From Gammaproteobacteria bacterium (GTDB lineage: Bacteria > Pseudomonadota > Gammaproteobacteria > GRL18), in assembly GCA_016744995.1 (NCBI GenBank), contig JADGDG010000002.1, forward strand, positions 273,942 through 337,941: DNA of 64,000 nucleotides, in the 5' to 3' direction. The notes under the pieces were generated by a model that saw only the letters and a program-made list of their open reading frames with translations, was not told the origin of the DNA and made no database searches. The position numbers and the translations under genes are program-made. Positions 1 through 9,659 of the stretch are shown here, one piece after another. How positions within the stretch are numbered: the first letter of the stretch is position 1; every line of letters starts with the position of its first letter.

Positions 1-510
1 TATCTCAGTAAAGTAATCACAAATTTCCCATTGTTTTACTGCATGACGCATATTTTCCAGAGAAGTTTTCTGCTCTGGATTAATATAAAAAACAATTTTA
101 TTAATCTGGTTTACCAGTGCCGCTATTAATGCACCTTCGATAACCTGATGTGGTGAATGAGCTAAGAGGTACGCATCTTTAAATGTTCCCGGCTCATCTT
201 CATTGCCGTTACAGATTAAATATTTATCTGGAGCCGCTTTCTGAGCTGCGACAAACTGCCACTTTTTGCAGGTTGGAAAACCACCGCCGCCCAGGCCTCT
301 TAAACCAGCATCACAGACGAGTGAAATAATTTCAGAAGTATCTGCTAAAGCTTTTTTTATACCCGTGCCGCCATTACCTGCAAACCATTGATCAATATCC
401 GTTGCTTGTGAGTCCGGGTGTAATAAGACCTGATTAATGGGCTGATGGCTTTTAGCTGGCTGATGGCTCTTAATGGGCTGATGACTCTTAATAGGCGGCT
501 GATGGCTCAT
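1..510 (-). CDS. NuoF-like FMN/NAD-binding oxidoreductase subunit (partial, runs off left edge)
   Basis: The 170 readable N-terminal residues match the NADH-quinone oxidoreductase F (51 kDa) family: a glycine-rich FMN/NADH loop (LRGLGGGGFPTCKKW, residues about 70-84) and NGNEDEPGT (about 101-109). The family binds NAD(H) and FMN and passes electrons to Fe-S clusters; the Fe-S and C-terminal parts lie outside the window. The start ATG overlaps the stop of the upstream flavoprotein gene (ATGA), so it is the third gene of the operon. The first 25 residues are a low-complexity SHQP repeat encoded by roughly 18-bp tandem units. An NAD-linked electron entry for the adjoining fumarate/succinate oxidoreductase is inferred from context. 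It could also be an FdsB/HoxF-type subunit. Confidence 0.8.
   Translation of the reverse strand, partial: MSHQPPIKSHQPIKSHQPAKSHQPINQVLLHPDSQATDIDQWFAGNGGTGIKKALADTSEIISLVCDAGLRGLGGGGFPTCKKWQFVAAQKAAPDKYLICNGNEDEPGTFKDAYLLAHSPHQVIEGALIAALVNQINKIVFYINPEQKTSLENMRHAVKQWEICDYFTEI
442..510. repeat. 18-bp degenerate tandem repeat inside NuoF-like N-terminus
   Basis: Units beginning CTGATGGCTCTTAATGGG on the + strand repeat about 3.5 times and encode SHQP-type peptides on the minus strand. Similar units occur near 29256-29385. Confidence 0.6.
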
Positions 511-2174
511 ATATCACAGCCCCCACAATGCGAGGAACTACCTCTTTTCTCACAGCTGATGATTGCTTCGTAACGAGCATAATCAGGGAATAACAGCGGT
601 GATTTAGTATTCATCGGCATATTATTCAGCGTCAGTTCACGGCGTAAATTACTGATATGATCAATACTGATCTTCTTGTGTCCCCGGTTCTGGGATTTTT
701 TAACTGCTCGTAAACCTGCTCTTCTGCCAAAACTGATAATATCCAGCAAGGCATTTCCCATCAGGCGATTTCGGCCATGAATACCACCACTGACCTCACC
801 GACGCAATACAAGCCGGGAATATCTGAAAGACCATTTTCATCAATCACGACACCACCGTTCTGGTAATGCAGTGTTGGATAGACCAGCATCGGAGTTTTA
901 GTAATATCAATATCACTTCTTAAGCCTAACTGCACCAGTTTAGGGAAACGTTGATTGAGTAAACCTGGATTCCTTGCTTCCAGGCCCGGCGTATCTAACC
1001 AGACACCCTGCAAGCCTTCATTGCCGTCTGCAGAATTTCCAACAACACCTCGACCTTGTTCACATTCTCTGATAATGGCTGCGGCAACAATATCTCTTGG
1101 TTTAAGCTCATCAACGAAACGCTCGCCAAGGGCATTAATCATATAAGCACCTGATGAACGCACACCTTCCGTTATCAAGGTGCCTGTTAAATGCTGTGGA
1201 TATGCAACACCTGTAGGATGATACTGAAAGGAATCCAGATCTCTGAGCCTGGCACCTAAACGATAGGCTAATACCAGACCATCTCCAGTTGCGCCAAAAT
1301 GATTTGAGGTGGGAAACTGATTTAAATGAACACGACCAATGCCGCCCGTAGCAATGATCACCGAACGAGCTTTAATCTGTATAAAGCTGCAATCATGAAG
1401 TGATGAAATAATCGCACCGGCACAATGGCCAGACTCATTGCTTAACAACTCCACCGCAGGACTGTAATCCCACACGTCCACGGAACTATTGGCAACGGCT
1501 TCACGCAGAACCCGTATCATTTCAAGTCCAGTATAGTCGCGAAAATAAACCACACGGTTAGCGGATGTACCACCTGCTTTACGTGTTAATAAATCACCGT
1601 ACTTGTTTAAATCAAACTGCATACCTTGCTGAATCAACCATCGAATGGTCTCAGGACCATCCATAACCAGTTGTTTAATCAGATCTTTAATGCCTTTTTT
1701 ATGACCGGCTTTATAGGTATCATCGTAGTGGGACTGAGGTGTGTCGCCTTTTTCAATGGAAGCCTGAATACCGCCTTCGGCCATTACCGTATTACTATCA
1801 CCCAGACGTAATTTTGTAGCCAGAATTACCTTTGCCCCTGACTCTGCAGCCATAAGTGCGGCAGCGCATCCTGCACCGCCGCCGCCAATGACCAGAATAT
1901 CAGTTTCTTTAATTCTTGCGCCAGCAAGATCCGTAGCGTCAATGCGAGAATCTGCCTGTAATATTTTTGCCACCTGTTTATGACAGCGATCACCTTTATT
2001 CGGCCCAACCTGAAGGTTTGTAATAGTTTCCTGGCGATGATCAGGATGAAATTTCTCTAATAACAGACTTTCATCGATACTCAGCTCAGTCGCTGGAAAG
2101 TCATCTTTATTAAGATAAGCATCTAAAGCCTGCTGATAAGAAATTGAACCGCTCATGGCTGATTTTTCACTCAT
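507..2174 (-). CDS. Fumarate reductase/succinate dehydrogenase-type flavoprotein subunit
   Basis: A 555-residue FAD enzyme of the FrdA/SdhA/aspartate-oxidase family, interconverting fumarate and succinate. Visible motifs are the Rossmann glycines GGGGAG (97-102), FQYHPTG (316-322), TEGVRSSG (335-342), GERFVDELKPRD (350-361) and a late HGRNRLMGN FAD motif, which carry the usual His/Arg catalytic and dicarboxylate-binding residues. Two oddities: about 90 residues precede the FAD motif, where most family members start almost directly, and the C-terminal domain is short with a Cys-rich tail. The start ATG overlaps the Fe-S subunit stop (ATGA) and has a GAGGG ribosome site. No membrane anchor gene is adjacent, so a soluble complex is inferred. 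In vivo direction is uncertain; with prp genes beside it succinate oxidation is plausible, with rquA in the window fumarate reduction is too. Confidence 0.85.
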   Translation of the reverse strand: MSEKSAMSGSISYQQALDAYLNKDDFPATELSIDESLLLEKFHPDHRQETITNLQVGPNKGDRCHKQVAKILQADSRIDATDLAGARIKETDILVIGGGGAGCAAALMAAESGAKVILATKLRLGDSNTVMAEGGIQASIEKGDTPQSHYDDTYKAGHKKGIKDLIKQLVMDGPETIRWLIQQGMQFDLNKYGDLLTRKAGGTSANRVVYFRDYTGLEMIRVLREAVANSSVDVWDYSPAVELLSNESGHCAGAIISSLHDCSFIQIKARSVIIATGGIGRVHLNQFPTSNHFGATGDGLVLAYRLGARLRDLDSFQYHPTGVAYPQHLTGTLITEGVRSSGAYMINALGERFVDELKPRDIVAAAIIRECEQGRGVVGNSADGNEGLQGVWLDTPGLEARNPGLLNQRFPKLVQLGLRSDIDITKTPMLVYPTLHYQNGGVVIDENGLSDIPGLYCVGEVSGGIHGRNRLMGNALLDIISFGRRAGLRAVKKSQNRGHKKISIDHISNLRRELTLNNMPMNTKSPLLFPDYARYEAIISCEKRGSSSHCGGCDI

Positions 2175-2893
2175 GACTGTCCCTCTTCTAAGTCACTGCT
2201 CTGCGTATCAACAGCATGAGTCACCACAGAAAGCTCACCAGTACGGATGGCTTCCAGCTGGTTAATTAAGTTAGATGGGCGAGTATGGAAATACCCGGTC
2301 ACACGGCGTGAAAACAGTCCCACATGATTGGGGTCAATGTATTCAGGGCAGCCGGTCATGCATAAATTACACATGACACAATCAATAAACTTTTCTCCCG
2401 CTTCACGAAAACGGCCTTTTACGGCTAAATCAACCCCGCCTTCAACATCAATGCCTTTAGGGCAGGCTTTATTACAGCCATTACAATGGCGGCATTGTTC
2501 AGCTTCAGGAAAAATACGGTGGAATTCAGTTTGCACATCCCATGATGTGTCAATTTCAGATAATTTATAACTATGTCTTGATGGCGTATCAAAAACGGAA
2601 AAGAAAACAGACATGCCCTCTTCGACCAAAAGCTGACAACCCAGCTCCATGGTGAGTTCTGATTCATCGGCACGGCGTACCATCACACGACAGGAACCAC
2701 ATACTCCATCCAGACAGCCAACCCCTTTAACACGAGGATAGCCAGCATGCCATAAAGCCTGGATGACAGACAATGTAGCAGGTGCGGTAATTTCCTTGGC
2801 ATTAATCGTTAAAGTAACATCACTTTTCGATTGTTTGCTATCAGACTTTTTTTCAATTGAGTCTATATTAATAATCGTTTGATCGCTGCTCAT
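2171..2893 (-). CDS. Fumarate reductase/succinate dehydrogenase-type iron-sulfur subunit
   Basis: About 240 residues with an N-terminal plant-type [2Fe-2S] motif (GCLDGVCGSC plus a later Cys) and two C-terminal CxxCxxCxxxCP motifs (CRHCNGCNKACP and CVMCNLCMTGCP). It relays electrons from the FrdA-like flavoprotein. The third site keeps four Cys, so it is expected to be [4Fe-4S], not the [3Fe-4S] of classical quinone-linked SdhB. This fits a complex without a quinone-binding anchor. A GTG 15 codons upstream (2938) is possible, but the ATG at 2893 gives a normal family N-terminus. It is first in the operon; the downstream gene overlaps by 4 bp. Confidence 0.85.
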   Translation of the reverse strand: MSSDQTIINIDSIEKKSDSKQSKSDVTLTINAKEITAPATLSVIQALWHAGYPRVKGVGCLDGVCGSCRVMVRRADESELTMELGCQLLVEEGMSVFFSVFDTPSRHSYKLSEIDTSWDVQTEFHRIFPEAEQCRHCNGCNKACPKGIDVEGGVDLAVKGRFREAGEKFIDCVMCNLCMTGCPEYIDPNHVGLFSRRVTGYFHTRPSNLINQLEAIRTGELSVVTHAVDTQSSDLEEGQS

Positions 2894-3027
2894 TAAAAGA
2901 CCGTAAAAAATTAGGGCCTTATAATATACTAAAAACACAGGCCTAAGTCATCATAATTTCCAATATAGGACTATGTTTACTGCAAAGTGGCATTTTCAAA
3001 CATGTTTCATGAATTTTATCAACACTA

Positions 3028-3462
3028 TCAAGGATTTTTTTTACATTTCATTGATTTTTCAGATATTTTTGCATCAAATTTATCTTTATTTATAACAAAA
3101 CGTTCATGAGTCCCTGTGGAAATTAAATCAAGCCCGTCATGTGCTTCTACAGAAAAAACCAGTCTTTTCCTGTCAACTTCCATTAACTCAACATTAACTT
3201 TGATCTCAAGACCCGGAGGGGTTGGCGCTTCGTGAGAGATAGCAATATGTGTCCCAAGGGATTGTTCTTCCGGCCAATCCAGATGAGGTTTAATGGCTTT
3301 AATACAGGCCCATTCAAGCAGTCCAACTAAAAAACCAGTAGCAAATACCTCAGGCATAACTACAAACTCAGGTGATTCTGGATAGAGAGCCGGAACAGTC
3401 TTCGAATCCGGAACAATAAAAGTATGTTCGTAACAAATACCTGGTTTAAGAGAGTCTTTCAT
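3028..3462 (-). CDS. FlK-like hot-dog acyl-CoA thioesterase
   Basis: A 144-residue single-domain protein resembling the fluoroacetyl-CoA thioesterase (FlK)/thioesterase_2 hot-dog family (segments VVMPEVFATGFLVGLLEWAC and GTHERFVI). Members hydrolyse short acyl-CoA esters. The ATG at 3462 is preceded by AGGAGA at good spacing; an upstream TTG at 3483 is less likely. It is divergent from prpE, with about 90 bp between the starts, so a role in releasing excess propionyl-CoA or another short acyl-CoA is inferred. Substrate is not readable from sequence. The tail is Lys-rich. Confidence 0.7.
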   Translation of the reverse strand: MKDSLKPGICYEHTFIVPDSKTVPALYPESPEFVVMPEVFATGFLVGLLEWACIKAIKPHLDWPEEQSLGTHIAISHEAPTPPGLEIKVNVELMEVDRKRLVFSVEAHDGLDLISTGTHERFVINKDKFDAKISEKSMKCKKNP

Positions 3463-3552
3463 TTTTGTTCTCCTGCTAAACAATTGATATATCTTTAAAG
3501 ATTATAAAGACTAGTATATATTGATTGGAAATAAAAACTTAAAGGGATCACT

Positions 3553-5448
3553 ATGAATTTCCAGCAAAACTATGTTCAGTCAATGACTCAACCTCAGACT
3601 TTTTGGGGCAATGCTGCTGAGGATATTGACTGGGAACGAGCCTGGGATAGCGTACTTGATGAGACCAATGCTCCCTTTTATCAATGGTTTGCAGGCGGTG
3701 AACTCAACACCTGTTACAACGCACTGGATCGACACATTGAAAACGGACGTGCAGATCAAACTGCTTTAATTTATGACAGTCCGGTCACTGCATCCAAACA
3801 AAATTTTACCTATCTTGAATTACGTGATCGAGTTGCTGTTCTGGCTGGCGCTCTACGTAATATGGGCGTCGTAAAAGGTGATCGTGTGGTTATTTATATG
3901 CCGATGATCCCGGAAACAGCCATGGCAATGCTGGCCTGTGCACGTATTGGCGCCATTCACTCTGTTGTTTTTGGTGGTTTTGCTGCCGATCAATTAGCCA
4001 GTCGCATTGATGATGCTAAGCCTAAAGTTATTTTATCAGCCTCATGCGGCATTGAAGTGACACGAGAAATTCCTTATAAAGATTTATTAGATACTGCAAT
4101 CGAACAAGCTACCTTCAAACCTTCTCACTGCTTGATATTTCAACGCCCTCAGGTCAAGGCTCAGATGACAGCTGGAAGAGATATTGACTGGCAGCAGGCC
4201 TGTGCAGAAGCACCAGCTATTGACTGTGTCACGGTTGCCTCCTCCGATCCACTTTATATATTATATACCTCAGGAACAACAGGCAGCCCCAAGGGTGTTG
4301 TTCGTGATAATGGCGGTCATGCTGTTGCCATGTTGTGGAGCATGAGAAATGTCTACAATATTCAGCCAGGAGATGTTTTCTGGGCTGCTTCGGATGTAGG
4401 CTGGGTGGTTGGACATTCTTATATTGTCTATGCACCCTTATTAAATGGCTCCACTACCCTGTTATATGAGGGCAAGCCCGTCGGCACCCCTGATCCGGGT
4501 GCTTTCTGGCGAGTGATAGAGGAGCATAAAGTCAATGTGTTATTTACAGCTCCCACTGCTTTCAGAGCAATAAAAAAAGAAGATCCCCTTGGTAATTACC
4601 TTAAGAAATATGATTTAAGCCATTTCCACACACTCTTTCTAGCGGGAGAACGCTGTGATCCAGACACTCTGAAATGGGCAGAGGAACTTCTCCAGGTTCC
4701 AGTGATTGATCACTGGTGGCAAACCGAAACCGGCTGGGCCATCGCATCCAATTGCCTGGGCATCGAAAAATTTCCGGTAAAACCTGGCTCCCCTGCCAAG
4801 GCAGTACCCGGCTATGATGTTCGGGTACTGGATGACACGGGTAATAACGTCTCAGAAGGTCAAATTGGCAATATCGTTATCAAATTACCGATGGCACCCG
4901 GCTGTTTAATGACCTTATGGAATAATGATCAGGGGTTTATTGATGCCTACCTGAAACACTACGAAGGTTATTACTTAACCGGAGATGCCGGGTATAAAGA
5001 CAGTGATGATTATTTGTGGATCATGAGCCGCATTGATGATGTGATTAATGTTGCAGGCCACCGCCTCTCTACCGGTGCATTTGAAGAAGTACTGGCCAGT
5101 CATCCCGATGTTGCAGAATGTGCTGTTATAGGCGTTTCCGATAAGCTAAAAGGGGAGCTCCCCCTTGGTTTAGCTGTACTCAAATCAGGTGTTAATCGGC
5201 CGCATGCAGAAATTATTTCAGAACTTATTGCCCTGGTGCGTAAAAAGATTGGTCCTGTGGCCGCATTTAAGCAGGCCATTATCATTGAACGCCTGCCAAA
5301 GACTCGTTCTGGCAAAATTTTACGGGGAACAATGCGCAGCATTGCTGATTCCAGGGCTTATACAATGCCAGCCACAATTGATGATCCAGCAATATTAGAT
5401 GAAATTGAACTGTCTTTAAAAACAATTGGCTATGCCGGAGGCAGTTGA
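3553..5448 (+). CDS. prpE: Propionyl-CoA synthetase
   Basis: A 631-residue acyl-CoA synthetase that activates propionate with ATP and CoA to propionyl-CoA, feeding the methylcitrate cycle. Visible features are the N-terminal PrpE-type segment WFAGGELNTCYNALDRH, the ANL P-loop YTSGTTGSPKGVV (about 236-248), the hinge region YLTGDAGYKD, and the catalytic-lysine motif KTRSGKILRGTMR near residue 586. The N-terminal segment separates PrpE from acetyl-CoA synthetase, although some acetate activity is common. It starts at ATG 3553 after AAAGGG. It is transcribed alone toward the di-heme peroxidase gene and divergently from the FlK-like thioesterase. An AT-only inverted repeat (5470-5497) follows the stop. 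Confidence 0.92.
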   Translation: MNFQQNYVQSMTQPQTFWGNAAEDIDWERAWDSVLDETNAPFYQWFAGGELNTCYNALDRHIENGRADQTALIYDSPVTASKQNFTYLELRDRVAVLAGALRNMGVVKGDRVVIYMPMIPETAMAMLACARIGAIHSVVFGGFAADQLASRIDDAKPKVILSASCGIEVTREIPYKDLLDTAIEQATFKPSHCLIFQRPQVKAQMTAGRDIDWQQACAEAPAIDCVTVASSDPLYILYTSGTTGSPKGVVRDNGGHAVAMLWSMRNVYNIQPGDVFWAASDVGWVVGHSYIVYAPLLNGSTTLLYEGKPVGTPDPGAFWRVIEEHKVNVLFTAPTAFRAIKKEDPLGNYLKKYDLSHFHTLFLAGERCDPDTLKWAEELLQVPVIDHWWQTETGWAIASNCLGIEKFPVKPGSPAKAVPGYDVRVLDDTGNNVSEGQIGNIVIKLPMAPGCLMTLWNNDQGFIDAYLKHYEGYYLTGDAGYKDSDDYLWIMSRIDDVINVAGHRLSTGAFEEVLASHPDVAECAVIGVSDKLKGELPLGLAVLKSGVNRPHAEIISELIALVRKKIGPVAAFKQAIIIERLPKTRSGKILRGTMRSIADSRAYTMPATIDDPAILDEIELSLKTIGYAGGS

Positions 5449-5469
5449 TAAATATTGATTTTAATAAGA

Positions 5470-5497
5470 TATTATTTAATACAATTCTTAAATAATA
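5470..5497. terminator. AT-only inverted repeat after prpE
   Basis: TATTATTTAA and TTAAATAATA form a perfect 10-bp stem with an 8-nt loop, 22 bp after the prpE stop. It has no GC pairs and no clear U-tract, so terminator function is weakly supported. Confidence 0.3.
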
Positions 5498-5587
5498 GTG
5501 GCGGCAAAACAACATCCTGACTGGTTGTGAATAAGAATCATTATATTTATAATACCCAAAAGTTAATAATCAACCCAAGGGTAGACA

Positions 5588-6733
5588 ATGAAAATACAAA
5601 TATTCTTATTCATACTATGTTCACAAGGCCTGTTAAGCATAGTTTCTGCTGCCCCCTCAGAAGATACCGCAGAAAGTTTAGGAAAAATGCTTTATTTTGA
5701 CCCAAACTTATCATTAAACAGAACACAGTCCTGCGCCACATGCCATTCTCCTCAGCTTGGTTTCATTGATCCCAGAGATAACGGTGTTCAGGGTATGGCC
5801 TCTCTGGGGGATGATGGTAAATCAATTGGTGATAGAAATGCACCCACTGCCTCTTATGCCAGCTTCAGCCCGGATTTTCATCTAAATACTAAGGGCCAGT
5901 ACATTGGCGGGCAATTTTATGACGGCCGCGAAAAGGACTTAAAAGGTCAGGCCGGAGGCCCGCCTTTAAACCCGGGAGAAATGGCCATGCCCGATAAAAA
6001 AGAAGTGGTTAAAAGGCTTCTGGAAAATTCAACCTATCAATCTCTGTTTAAAAAACTTTATGGAGAGAACATATTTAACAATATTGACCAGGCTTATCTG
6101 GCAATGACTAAAAGTATTGAAGCATTTGAAAAAACCGATCTGTTTTCACCATTTGACTCTAAATACGATCGTTATCTCAAAGGCGAGTACAAATTAACAA
6201 GCCAGCAAGACCTGGGCATGACTTTGTTTTTCTCACAACAATTTACCAATTGCAATATCTGTCACCAACTAAGAAAACTACCCTCAGCAAAGCAAGAAAC
6301 CTTTAGCAATTATGAGTACCATAATATTGGCACCCCCGTAAATACTATCCTAAGAAGCAAAAATGGTCTGGGCGAGAAACATATTGATCATGGTCTGTTA
6401 GAAAATCCTTTGGTACAGGATAAAAATCAGGCAGGCAAAATTAAAGTATCGACATTAAGAAACATTGCCGTTACCGGGCCTTATATGCACAACGGAGTAT
6501 TTAAAGATTTGCGCACCGTGGTTCTTTTTTATAATAAATACAATAGTAAAAGTGAAAAACGTCAGATTAATCCTGAAACCTCCAAAAAATGGCGTGCACC
6601 TGAAGTCAGTGAAAATATCTCCTTAAAAGAACTGAAAACCGGCCCTGCTCTGGACAATAAACGTATTGATGCTCTGGTTGAATTCTTAAAAATATTAACG
6701 GATAAGCGCTATGAACATCTGTTAAAGCCCTGA
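5588..6733 (+). CDS. Di-heme cytochrome c peroxidase/MauG-family protein
   Basis: A 381-residue periplasmic protein with a Sec signal peptide (residues 1-22, cut near SAA) and two heme-c sites, CATCH (49-53) and CNICH (about 222-226), the spacing of bacterial di-heme peroxidases. The late segment TGPYMHNGVFKDLRTVV is typical of the family. Members reduce H2O2 with electrons from small cytochromes, or oxidise other substrates (MauG type). It stands alone between prpE and the prp regulator, so participation in propionate metabolism is not implied. The start ATG is clear, with only a weak ribosome site (AAGGG) upstream. Confidence 0.85.
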   Translation: MKIQIFLFILCSQGLLSIVSAAPSEDTAESLGKMLYFDPNLSLNRTQSCATCHSPQLGFIDPRDNGVQGMASLGDDGKSIGDRNAPTASYASFSPDFHLNTKGQYIGGQFYDGREKDLKGQAGGPPLNPGEMAMPDKKEVVKRLLENSTYQSLFKKLYGENIFNNIDQAYLAMTKSIEAFEKTDLFSPFDSKYDRYLKGEYKLTSQQDLGMTLFFSQQFTNCNICHQLRKLPSAKQETFSNYEYHNIGTPVNTILRSKNGLGEKHIDHGLLENPLVQDKNQAGKIKVSTLRNIAVTGPYMHNGVFKDLRTVVLFYNKYNSKSEKRQINPETSKKWRAPEVSENISLKELKTGPALDNKRIDALVEFLKILTDKRYEHLLKP

Positions 6734-6768
6734 GTACTTCAACCATAGCCAGAGTCAAACATTTTAAT

Positions 6769-6843
6769 ATTGTCGACACATTTATTTGACAAATTGCAAA
6801 AGTCGGATTATATTTAGTATTAATTCAACTTATTGTCGACAAT
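6769..6843 (+). promoter_or_regulatory. Promoter of the gntR-prpBCD operon bracketed by two GntR-type operators
   Basis: TTGACA (6786-6791), a 17-bp spacer and TATATT (6809-6814) form a near-consensus sigma70 promoter. A perfect 12-bp palindrome ATTGTCGACAAT lies at 6832-6843 and a near copy TTGTCGACAC at 6770-6779. The centres are 63 bp (six helical turns) apart and straddle the promoter. Autorepression by the downstream GntR protein, possibly with looping, is inferred. Confidence 0.75.
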
Positions 6844-6847
6844 TAAT

Positions 6848-7513
6848 ATGACAAACACCTCAGTAACAACCATTGCTGAAAAGATTTTTGAAAATTTATG
6901 CACTGCCATTGTGAAAGGTGAAATGCCTGCCGGCAGTAAAATAAGTGAACCTGAGTTATCAATGCAGCTTAAAGTAAGCCGTGCTTCTTTACGTGATGCT
7001 ATTGGTCGACTTGAAGCCTGCCGTCTGGTTACTCGCAAAGCCAATATCGGTGCCCGGGTCGTTAGCCTCAGCAAACACCAGTTAATTGAAATCTATCAGG
7101 TTCGTGAAGCTTTGGAAGGCATGGCTGCCCGTCTTGCTGCACAAAATTGTACTGACCAGGAAATCAGGAAGCTGAGGCAACTGGTGGAACACCATACCCG
7201 GGAAGCCAATACCATTGATGGCGCCAGCTATTTTCAGCAAACCGGCGATTTAGACTTCCATTTTCATATTGTTCAAAGCAGCCACAATGAACACCTGATC
7301 AATCTGCTTTGCCATGATTTATACCATTTAATGCAAATGTATCGTTATCAATATGGCCGGGCAAGCCATAGATCTGTCGCTGCTACAGAAGAGCACCGCT
7401 ACGTTATGAATGCCATTGCCGAAGGTGATGGTGAAATGGCAGAGTTATTAATGCGTAATCATATCCGTAAATCACGTCAAAACATTGAGCAATTATTAGA
7501 GGCACAATCATGA
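6848..7513 (+). CDS. GntR/FadR-family regulator of the methylcitrate operon
   Basis: About 221 residues: an N-terminal winged helix ([24 protein letters not shown]) and a C-terminal all-helical FCD ligand domain ([13 protein letters not shown]...[10 protein letters not shown]...[12 protein letters not shown]) with candidate metal-binding His residues. The FadR subfamily senses organic acids or acyl-CoA. It is first in the operon, and its stop overlaps the prpB ATG (ATGA). The ATG at 6848 is chosen because the upstream TTG at 6833 lies inside the operator palindrome. Propionate or 2-methylcitrate as effector is inferred from position. It is GntR type, unlike the sigma54 PrpR of enterobacteria. 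Confidence 0.85.
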   Translation: MTNTSVTTIAEKIFENLCTAIVKGEMPAGSKISEPELSMQLKVSRASLRDAIGRLEACRLVTRKANIGARVVSLSKHQLIEIYQVREALEGMAARLAAQNCTDQEIRKLRQLVEHHTREANTIDGASYFQQTGDLDFHFHIVQSSHNEHLINLLCHDLYHLMQMYRYQYGRASHRSVAATEEHRYVMNAIAEGDGEMAELLMRNHIRKSRQNIEQLLEAQS

Positions 7514-8397
7514 GTCAGCTATTAACCCCCGGGGCACGTTTTAGAGAAGCTATCAAACAGGAACATCCTTTACAGATCATCGGTGTCATTAATGCCTATA
7601 CAGCAATGATGGCCGATCAAACAGGTTATCAGGCACTGTATCTCTCTGGAGCCGGGGTAGCTAATGCCTCTTATGGTATTCCCGATCTGGGCATGACCTC
7701 ATTGAATGATGTTTTAACTGATGTGCGCCGTATTACTTCGGCCACCGATCGTCCTCTGCTAGTAGATGCCGATACAGGTTGGGGCAATGCCTTTAATATC
7801 AGTCGAACCATTAAAGAAATGATCCGTGCTGGTGCCGCTGGTGTGCATATCGAAGATCAAGTACAGTCAAAACGCTGTGGTCACCGTCCAGGAAAATCAA
7901 TTGTCACTGAATCTGAGATGGTGGATCGAATTAAGGCTGCTGTAGATGCCCGTGTTGATGATTTTGTCATTATGGCTCGTACAGATGCTCTGGCAGTAGA
8001 AGGACTCTCTGCAGCCATTGATCGTTCTCTGGCCTGTATTGAGGCAGGCGCTGATATGATATTTCCAGAAGCAATAAATAGTTTATCCGAATATCAGGCT
8101 TTTTCTGAGGCAGTCAATGTCCCAATCCTGGCCAATATTACCGAATTTGGTGCCACACCCCTGTTTACTACCAGCGAACTGGGCGATGCCGGAGTTGCTA
8201 TGGCACTCTACCCCCTTTCAGCTTTTCGCGCCATGAATGCCGCCGCACTTAATGTCTATCAGGTGACACGTAAACAGGGTTCGCAAAAGTCTGTGGTTGA
8301 TACCATGCAGACCCGTTCTGAATTATATGACATTCTGGGGTATCACGACTATGAACAAAAGCTGGATCGATTATTTTCAGAAGGTAAAAGCCTTTAG
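7510..8397 (+). CDS. prpB: 2-methylisocitrate lyase
   Basis: 295 residues of the PEP mutase/isocitrate lyase superfamily. It cleaves 2-methylisocitrate to pyruvate and succinate, the last step of the methylcitrate cycle. Diagnostic elements are SGAGV (46-50), the metal-binding VDADTGWGN (85-93), E115, and the active-site loop KRCGH (121-125, catalytic Cys123). Its length equals that of E. coli PrpB. It overlaps the regulator by 4 bp, indicating translational coupling. The succinate product could feed the fumarate/succinate oxidoreductase encoded at 507-2893. Confidence 0.93.
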   Translation: MSQLLTPGARFREAIKQEHPLQIIGVINAYTAMMADQTGYQALYLSGAGVANASYGIPDLGMTSLNDVLTDVRRITSATDRPLLVDADTGWGNAFNISRTIKEMIRAGAAGVHIEDQVQSKRCGHRPGKSIVTESEMVDRIKAAVDARVDDFVIMARTDALAVEGLSAAIDRSLACIEAGADMIFPEAINSLSEYQAFSEAVNVPILANITEFGATPLFTTSELGDAGVAMALYPLSAFRAMNAAALNVYQVTRKQGSQKSVVDTMQTRSELYDILGYHDYEQKLDRLFSEGKSL

Positions 8398-8473
8398 CTG
8401 CTGGAGCACAGGTATTTCGCCTGTACTCTCAGCCAATGTCTTTTCATGTGCAAACTAAAAAAGGATGAAAACA

Positions 8474-9607
8474 ATGGGAATCAAAAAAAAATCAGTAGCA
8501 TTATCTGGCGTGGTTGCAGGCAATACTGCAGTTTGTACAGTCGGGCATACAGGCAATGATCTGCACTATCGCGGTTATGATATTTTAGACTTTGCCGAGA
8601 AAGCAGAATTTGAGGAAGTGGCCTATTTATTAATTCATGGTAATTGGCCAAATCAAACTCAATTACAGACCTATAAGAGCAAATTAAAGGCTCTGAGAAA
8701 TTTACCAGAATCACTCAAACTTTTATTAGAAACTATCCCGGCAAACGCCAATCCTATGGATGTTATGCGTACTGCCTGCTCTTATCTGGGAACACTGGAA
8801 GCAGAAAAAGACATCAACGATATACAGGCAACTCGTGATATTGGTGATCGCTTAATGGCCTGCTTTGGTTCCATACTGGCTTATTGGTGGCACTTTTCTC
8901 AAACTGGCAAACGAATTGTTGTTGAAACAGATGATGATTCTATTGGTGGTCATTACTTACACTTATTACATGAAAAAACACCCACAGAACAACAAGTCAG
9001 AGCCATGCATACCTCATTGATCCTCTATGCTGAGCATGAATATAACGCCTCTACGTTTACAGCTCGTGTGATTGCTGGCACCCATTCTGATATTTATTCA
9101 GCACTAACGGGAGCTATCGGTGCTCTACGAGGCCCCAAACATGGTGGTGCCAATGAAGCTGCCAGTGAAATTCAGGGACGTTATGAAAATGCTGATCAGG
9201 CAGAAGCTGATATTCGTAAAAGAGTGGCTGCAAAAGAAATTATTATCGGCTTTGGACACCCGGTTTATACCGTTGGCGATCCCCGTAATGACATCATTAA
9301 AAAAGTGGCCTGTGAACTGTCCGAAACTCTTGGTGATATGCGTATGTACTCTGTCGCTGATCGACTGGAAACTGTCATGTGGGACATGAAAAAAATGTTT
9401 CCTAATCTTGACTGGTTTTCAGCGGTTTCTTATCACGCACTGGGGGTTCCTATTTCACACTTCACTCCCCTGTTTGTCATTTCACGCACCACAGGCTGGG
9501 TAGCACATATTATTGAGCAAAGAACAGATAATAAAATTATCCGCCCCAGTGCCAATTATATTGGCCCTGATCCTCAGCAATGGATACCCATTGAAGAGCG
9601 GGAATGA
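8474..9607 (+). CDS. prpC: 2-methylcitrate synthase
   Basis: About 377 residues of the citrate synthase family, condensing propionyl-CoA and oxaloacetate. The segments [31 protein letters not shown] and the short proteobacterial PrpC length (citrate synthase GltA is about 430) support methylcitrate synthase. The ATG at 8474 is preferred over 8465 because AAAAGGA is 8 bp upstream of the former and abuts the latter. The 76-bp gap after prpB contains a small hairpin (8408-8424, ACAGG/CCTGT). It is co-transcribed with prpB and probably prpD. Confidence 0.92.
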   Translation: MGIKKKSVALSGVVAGNTAVCTVGHTGNDLHYRGYDILDFAEKAEFEEVAYLLIHGNWPNQTQLQTYKSKLKALRNLPESLKLLLETIPANANPMDVMRTACSYLGTLEAEKDINDIQATRDIGDRLMACFGSILAYWWHFSQTGKRIVVETDDDSIGGHYLHLLHEKTPTEQQVRAMHTSLILYAEHEYNASTFTARVIAGTHSDIYSALTGAIGALRGPKHGGANEAASEIQGRYENADQAEADIRKRVAAKEIIIGFGHPVYTVGDPRNDIIKKVACELSETLGDMRMYSVADRLETVMWDMKKMFPNLDWFSAVSYHALGVPISHFTPLFVISRTTGWVAHIIEQRTDNKIIRPSANYIGPDPQQWIPIEERE

Positions 9608-9659
9608 GTCAAAAAGCAATAAAAAAACTGGCTTGAAAAATAACAACTAATTTGAAAAT

